DNA of 5,673 nucleotides from Blastocatellia bacterium. GTDB taxonomy: Bacteria > Acidobacteriota > Blastocatellia > Pyrinomonadales > Pyrinomonadaceae. The position numbers and the translations under genes are program-made. Below the pieces are notes generated by a model. The model was given only the letters and a program-made list of their open reading frames with translations, searched no databases and was not told the origin of the DNA. Within the stretch, counting starts at the first letter, position 1; each line of letters opens with the position of its first letter. This document shows positions 1-5,673 of this stretch, one piece after another. The DNA lies in assembly GCA_003175865.1 (NCBI GenBank), contig PSRF01000016.1, forward strand, positions 1 to 5,673, written 5' to 3'.

Positions 1-288
1 GAGTCGCAACAGTATTTTAGAACACGTCCGCGTGAGAGTCAGATTGGTGCGTGGGCATCACCACAGAGTGAAGTGATTGAAAGTCGCGAGGCATTAGACC
101 AGCGAACAGCTGAATTTGAGCAACTGTATTATGATCGTGAAATTGATTGTCCCGAACATTGGGGCGGCTATCGACTGATCCCGGAAAGAATTGAGTTTTG
201 GAAAGGACGCACCGGCAGATTACATGATCGGATTTTGTATGAGCGCGAACCAGGTGCCGGTTGGAAGATCAGTCGCTTAGCGCCTTGA
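1..288 (+). CDS. pdxH: Pyridoxamine/pyridoxine 5'-phosphate oxidase, 3' part (5' end outside the window)
   Basis: The last 95 codons of an FMN-dependent oxidase that converts pyridoxamine or pyridoxine 5'-phosphate to pyridoxal 5'-phosphate, the final step of vitamin B6 cofactor synthesis and salvage; it acts as a cytosolic homodimer. The reading frame is open from base 1 and ends in TGA at 286-288. Visible family hallmarks are YFRTRPRESQIGAWASPQS at partial residues 5-23 (Tyr5, Arg9 and Ser13 align with the E. coli PLP phosphate ligands Tyr129, Arg133, Ser137; the QS pair contacts FMN), WGGYR (54-58), EFWKGR (65-70) and RLHDR (73-77), whose Arg and His match the substrate-contacting Arg197/His199 of E. 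coli. The protein ends in SRLAP, as the family usually does. The E. coli enzyme is about 218 residues, so a little over half is missing to the left. An internal GTG at 73 is not the start, because conserved sequence precedes it. The gene converges on the reductase gene. Confidence 0.96.
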   Translation, partial: ESQQYFRTRPRESQIGAWASPQSEVIESREALDQRTAEFEQLYYDREIDCPEHWGGYRLIPERIEFWKGRTGRLHDRILYEREPGAGWKISRLAP

Positions 289-387
289 TGTCCGATAAGC
301 TTTAGTGTGTCGTTAGGTTCGGAAGACTCAACCTTGGGCGATCAGTACTTACTTAAGCAAGACGACAAGCTGAAGCTTATCGGACAT
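288..387. repeat. Long imperfect inverted repeat filling the pdxH/reductase gap; possible terminator
   Basis: Bases 288-302 (ATGTCCGATAAGCTT) are the exact reverse complement of 373-387. The pairing continues inward to 314/361, giving a 27-position stem with 23 Watson-Crick pairs, three G-T pairs and a single mismatch (307/368). The 46-base loop contains a further 5-bp arm pair (315-319 with 330-334). The element starts on the last base of the pdxH stop codon and ends two bases before the complement of the reductase stop codon, so it occupies essentially the whole gap between the two convergent genes. On the plus strand it is followed by only four T's (387-390); on the minus strand no T-run follows. 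A transcription terminator or mRNA 3'-end-protecting structure for both genes is plausible. A short palindromic mobile or REP-like element, or a structured RNA, would look the same from one copy. The pairing is seen directly; the function is inferred. Confidence 0.75.
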
Positions 388-389
388 TT

Positions 390-1592
390 TCATAAAGGGC
401 GCATTGCACTGCGGAGGAGTTTCCTCCTTAAATCGACGTAGCCTTGTTCGCCCGCAATTAAGTCACCTAAAACTCGCCTCACACCTCGATGACCCTTTGC
501 AAATTCGATCATTCGCTCCGTAAAAGGTGCTCCCCAAAAATTTCCATAGAAGCGTCGACGCATTTGCGCTGCCCGACGTAGTTCTGCACCAAAGTCTTCG
601 CGCCATCGAGTCTCATACTCTTCTAAAGAACCATTTAGATAACATTCGGCCAACAACTCAGCCGAACGCAAAGCGTAATAGATTCCTTCACCCGTTACTG
701 GGTCTGCAAAGCCTGCGGCGTCGCCTAACAATGCCCAGTTCTGGCCGCACACCGTTCTCGTCTCCCATGTCTTATCTGCAAGTCCAGGAATTCTAGCCGC
801 ATAGCGTTCCGAGGTTGCTCTTAACTCGGATTCGATCTTTTCACTGCCGTTAGACTCTTTCCAAAATCTAATCTGCGAATCGTCTCGTTGCTGGTAATAA
901 GTAATCATGAACCGCCATAGCAAGTCATCGAGTGGTTGATGTTCGAACGCATCTTGCGTTGTCGCGATACCGAAAGAGACATGATCGGGACGAGGAAATG
1001 CCCAGGCATAACCAACCCAGCGCGGCAGAAACGCTACGACTGTAGGGGCTTCACCACTTGCTGGAAGTGGCGCCCGATAACCGAAAGCCACTTCCATGTC
1101 TGAGGGTGGCAGCGGTCCAGCCAACATTTTTGCAATGCCACTATTTGCGCCCTCAGCACCAATCAGGATTCGGCCGCGATATTCGGTTCCGCGATCAGTA
1201 AATAATTTCCAACCAGAGTCCACCGGTTTTGTTTTGCGAGCTGAAACGCGATCAGGGACCACTGTTGCACCGGCATCGCGAGCGCGATCGCGCAGGTAAG
1301 AATCAAAGACAACTCTCGAATAGATCGCGAAAGGTTCATCGAGTTCGAGATGAAGTTTTTTGCCGGACGGAGAATACAAATCAAGCTCATTGATTGTGCG
1401 ACCAATTGCGCCGAGTAACTGTGGCCACGCTTTCAAAGCCTTTGCCGTAACGCCACCGCCACATGGTTTAGGTTCACCTTCCGGACGTCCATCAAAAAGC
1501 GCTACGCGAACGTCAGCTTTTGCCAGCAATTCCGCGGCAAATGAACCAGACGGCCCAGCACCAACGATTAGGAGATCGAAGTTCGAAGTCAT
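390..1592 (-). CDS. Geranylgeranyl reductase family FAD-dependent oxidoreductase
   Basis: A 400-residue flavoprotein related to ChlP/BchP and the archaeal lipid geranylgeranyl reductases, which saturate double bonds of isoprenoid chains. Residues 6-16 (DLLIVGAGPSG) are the Rossmann FAD-binding glycine motif at the extreme N-terminus. KPCGGGV (42-48) is the family's Cys-containing motif near the active site. YAWAFPRPDHVSFG (195-208) is the family's YxWxFP...G motif, and LLGDAAGFADPVTGEGI (288-304) is the second FAD motif. Length and domain order are normal and there is no signal peptide. The substrate cannot be told: without chlorophyll genes in view it could be a menaquinone tail, carotenoid or polyprenol precursor, or a membrane lipid. 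I chose ATG at 1590-1592 because it puts five residues before the FAD motif and lies just below a plausible promoter. A GTG at 1638-1640 would add 16 unlikely residues. Neither start has a clear Shine-Dalgarno sequence. The gene is divergent from the AmmeMemo gene and converges on pdxH. Confidence 0.9.
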   Translation of the reverse strand: MTSNFDLLIVGAGPSGSFAAELLAKADVRVALFDGRPEGEPKPCGGGVTAKALKAWPQLLGAIGRTINELDLYSPSGKKLHLELDEPFAIYSRVVFDSYLRDRARDAGATVVPDRVSARKTKPVDSGWKLFTDRGTEYRGRILIGAEGANSGIAKMLAGPLPPSDMEVAFGYRAPLPASGEAPTVVAFLPRWVGYAWAFPRPDHVSFGIATTQDAFEHQPLDDLLWRFMITYYQQRDDSQIRFWKESNGSEKIESELRATSERYAARIPGLADKTWETRTVCGQNWALLGDAAGFADPVTGEGIYYALRSAELLAECYLNGSLEEYETRWREDFGAELRRAAQMRRRFYGNFWGAPFTERMIEFAKGHRGVRRVLGDLIAGEQGYVDLRRKLLRSAMRPL

Positions 1593-1605
1593 ACTTGGAA
1601 CAGTG

Positions 1606-1634
1606 ATGATAGAGGCTGGAAATACTGTCGGCAA
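1606..1634 (-). promoter_or_regulatory. Possible sigma70-type promoter of the reductase gene
   Basis: Read on the minus strand, TTGCCG (1629-1634, 4 of 6 to the -35 consensus) and TATCAT (1606-1611, 5 of 6 to the -10 consensus) are separated by 17 bases. Transcription would begin near 1598-1600, only about six to eight bases before the ATG at 1592. The mRNA would be nearly leaderless, which fits the lack of a Shine-Dalgarno sequence there, and the upstream GTG at 1640 could not be used. Matches of this quality also occur by chance, so this is a weak inference. Confidence 0.3.
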
Positions 1635-1713
1635 ATCCACTTAGTAGCAAATCGGGGAGTATCTCGGGCAATCGATCACAAATCCTTATTCAGGCTAGTG
1701 TCGCCTAATTACA

Positions 1714-1742
1714 TTGTTAAGTCCTTACCGCAGAGCTAGAAT
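1714..1742 (+). promoter_or_regulatory. Possible sigma70-type promoter of the AmmeMemo gene
   Basis: TTGTTA (1714-1719, 4 of 6 to the -35 consensus) and TAGAAT (1737-1742, 5 of 6 to the -10 consensus) are separated by exactly 17 bases. A start of transcription near 1749-1750 would lie downstream of the TTG at 1742 that opens the longest reading frame. It would favour translation from 1778, 1790 or 1799. This is the best promoter-like pair I found for the gene in the divergent region, but it is a motif match only. Confidence 0.4.
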
Positions 1743-1798
1743 TGCCGCGCTCCCACAACAATATTCCCTTTGGTCGCTTGAATCACTGCGTGACGCTT

Positions 1799-3154
1799 GT
1801 GACAACAACTTTCAGTCACAGTTCTCTTGTATTTTGTGGCATCGCGCCACATCCGCCAATTATGGTTCCGGAAGTTGGCCGAGATGCCATTGAGAACGTG
1901 CGTCATTCAATTGATGCGATGCGCACCCTCACTCGACGAGTCATCGATTCAGGTGCGAAGACGGTCATCCTTATTTCCCCGCACGCACCCTTGGAGGCAG
2001 AATCGTTTGTAGCGTATCCAGGTCCCTGGATCAGTGCTGACTTCGCAAACTTCCGTGCTCCTGGAACAGGTTTTACAGTCGAAGTGGACACTGTTCTGCT
2101 CGATGCGATCTCACAGGAAGCAGATGAGCGTTGTTACGCCGTTCAGCTGCTGGATGACAATCTTGTCGATCACGGTACGGCCGTGCCGCTTTATTTTTTG
2201 CTGAAGTATGGCTGGACCGGAAGAGTGGTTGCACTCGGCTACAGTTTCCTTTCGAACGAAGACCATCTTGCTTTCGGTGATGTGATCAAGAATGCCGTAG
2301 ATCAAATTGGTAAGCGTGTAGCAATCATCGCCAGTGGTGATCTCAGTCACCGCTTGAAACTAGACGCACCGGCCGGTTACAGCCCAAACGCACATTTCTT
2401 CGATGAAGAAGTTGTTAAGGCGCTGCGTGATAATACGCCGCAACACATCGTCGAAATCGACCATCAGTTGCGACGATTAGCAGGCGAATGTGGTTATCGA
2501 TCAATGCTCATCGCCATTGGAACAATTCAGCAAATGAATTCCGCCTGCGAGGTGTTCAGTTATGAGGCGCCTTTTGGTGTCGGTTATCTGGTAGCACAAC
2601 TGATGAATGGAACAACTCATGCGGAGACTGACGATCTGCCTTTGCTTGCTCGTTTGGCAGTGGAGAGATTTATCACTGAAGGAACGCTGCCCGATGTATC
2701 GAATGTAAACTCCACCTTTATGAATCACCCTGCGCCGTGTTTTGTTTCGTTAAAGACTTTGGATGGCGAGTTGCGTGGTTGCATAGGCACAATAGAGCCT
2801 GCAAAACAAACCCTGGCAGAAGAGATCGTGGCAAATGCTGTTAGCGCGGCAACGAGAGATCCTCGTTTTCTTCCGGTTGAGAAGCACGAGCTGTCGAACC
2901 TACGTTATTCAGTGGATGTGTTGATGCCGGCCGAACCAGCAACAATGGATCAGCTTGATCCAAAGATTTACGGAGTGATTGTGGAGGACCCGAACAGTTC
3001 AAGGAGAGGATTGTTGTTGCCGGATATTTCCGGAGTAGACACGGCTTTGCAGCAAGTCGAAATCGCGTCGCGAAAAGCCGGCATCGTTCCGAAGGTTCCT
3101 GTTCAACTCTACCGGTTCAAGGTTGAACGATTTCGCGAGCAGCAAAAAGAATGA
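1799..3154 (+). CDS. AmmeMemoRadiSam-type fusion: LigB/Memo-like domain + AMMECR1 domain
   Basis: A 451-residue two-domain protein of unsettled biochemical role. Residues about 10-271 resemble class III extradiol dioxygenase (LigB)/Memo proteins. Candidate metal or catalytic residues are His18 (GIAPHPPI), His62 (ISPHAP), His125 (DHGTAVP), His184 (GDLSH, aligning with the LigB catalytic His) and Glu256 (SYEAPFGVGYLVA). Residues about 276-443 are AMMECR1, with the diagnostic LRGCIG (325-330), ATRDPRF (351-357), YGVIVED (391-397) and RRGLLLPDISGVDTA (402-416). These families co-occur with a radical SAM enzyme in the 'AmmeMemoRadiSam' set, whose product is unknown; that enzyme is not in this window. 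There is no signal peptide or membrane segment. The frame is open from TTG 1742. I prefer GTG 1799 because family homology begins just after it and the proposed promoter overlaps the TTG; GTG 1790 and TTG 1778 remain possible, and none has a good ribosome binding site. The TGA stop lies within the gyrB terminator hairpin. Confidence 0.88.
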   Translation: MTTTFSHSSLVFCGIAPHPPIMVPEVGRDAIENVRHSIDAMRTLTRRVIDSGAKTVILISPHAPLEAESFVAYPGPWISADFANFRAPGTGFTVEVDTVLLDAISQEADERCYAVQLLDDNLVDHGTAVPLYFLLKYGWTGRVVALGYSFLSNEDHLAFGDVIKNAVDQIGKRVAIIASGDLSHRLKLDAPAGYSPNAHFFDEEVVKALRDNTPQHIVEIDHQLRRLAGECGYRSMLIAIGTIQQMNSACEVFSYEAPFGVGYLVAQLMNGTTHAETDDLPLLARLAVERFITEGTLPDVSNVNSTFMNHPAPCFVSLKTLDGELRGCIGTIEPAKQTLAEEIVANAVSAATRDPRFLPVEKHELSNLRYSVDVLMPAEPATMDQLDPKIYGVIVEDPNSSRRGLLLPDISGVDTALQQVEIASRKAGIVPKVPVQLYRFKVERFREQQKE

Positions 3155-3176
3155 GGCGGCAATAAGCACCGCCTCA
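3144..3176 (-). terminator. Intrinsic terminator of gyrB, overlapping the AmmeMemo stop codon
   Basis: Bases 3152-3159 (TGAGGCGG) pair perfectly with 3169-3176 (CCGCCTCA), giving an 8-bp GC-rich stem with a 9-base loop. On the minus strand the hairpin is followed at once by TTCTTTTT (complement of 3144-3151), the classic layout of a Rho-independent terminator, 24 bases beyond the gyrB stop. The T-run is antisense to the last codons (QKE) of the AmmeMemo gene, and the stem includes that gene's TGA. On the plus strand the same hairpin lacks a T-run, so it would terminate AmmeMemo transcripts less well. Confidence 0.82.
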
Positions 3177-3199
3177 CCCAGTGTGCACATGATATCTGT

Positions 3200-5652
<2,453 letters not shown>

Positions 5653-5673
5653 ATACTGAGCTTGAATCGCACC

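Noticed and set aside
288..387. Integron attC site, because the palindrome contains GTTAGGT (312-318)
   Set aside because: In attC the GTTRRRY and RYYYAAC boxes lie at the outer ends of the fold. Here the match is internal, has no partner box in the right place, and no cassette or integrase is present.
1282..1293. Perfect 12-bp palindrome GCGCGATCGCGC, containing the cyanobacterial HIP1 octamer GCGATCGC
   Set aside because: It is the only copy I noticed in the window and it encodes the Arg/Ala-rich stretch RDRARD of the reductase, so coding explains it. One copy is not evidence of cyanobacterial origin.
1360..1644. A 94-codon open frame antisense to the reductase gene
   Set aside because: It runs opposite the conserved FAD-binding N-terminus of the reductase, has no recognisable domain and no ribosome binding site, and looks like a shadow of the real gene.
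3181..3190. Short palindrome TGTGCACA between the AmmeMemo gene and gyrB as an operator site
   Set aside because: It lies downstream of both genes, is only eight bases long and has no partner copy, so chance is the simpler explanation.

Overview
The window holds four protein genes, each on the opposite strand to its neighbour, so every junction is convergent or divergent and no two genes look co-transcribed. From left to right they are: the 3' end of pdxH (+), a geranylgeranyl-reductase-family flavoprotein (-), a two-domain LigB/Memo-like + AMMECR1 protein of the 'AmmeMemoRadiSam' type (+), and a complete gyrB (-). Coding density is high. The only non-coding stretches are about 100 bp (pdxH/reductase), about 200 bp (reductase/AmmeMemo, the divergent promoter region), 45 bp (AmmeMemo/gyrB) and about 30 bp upstream of gyrB.

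Organism: this is a bacterial chromosome of intermediate base composition. GyrB has the long insertion between the TOPRIM metal-binding region and the C-terminal tail that is typical of Gram-negative lineages and absent from Firmicutes and Actinobacteria. The GyrB wording, a stand-alone geranylgeranyl reductase and an AmmeMemo protein together make me suspect Acidobacteriota (Blastocatellia-like). That is an impression from remembered sequence style, not a demonstrated placement.

Non-coding signals: the gap between the pdxH and reductase stop codons is almost entirely one long imperfect inverted repeat (288-387, 27-position stem with one mismatch). The 45-bp gap between the AmmeMemo gene and gyrB begins with an 8-bp GC-rich hairpin that overlaps the AmmeMemo stop codon. 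On the minus strand it is followed by a T-rich run, as expected for the gyrB intrinsic terminator. In the divergent region I can propose one -35/-10 pair for each gene; both would exclude the longest possible start codons.

The genes belong to unrelated housekeeping or peripheral functions: vitamin B6 cofactor synthesis, isoprenoid reduction, an uncharacterised radical-SAM-associated system, and DNA supercoiling. I see no mobile element, CRISPR array, tRNA or rRNA. I do not see a clear new multi-gene system. The most interesting items are the 100-bp inverted repeat and the AmmeMemo fusion, whose radical SAM partner is not in the window.
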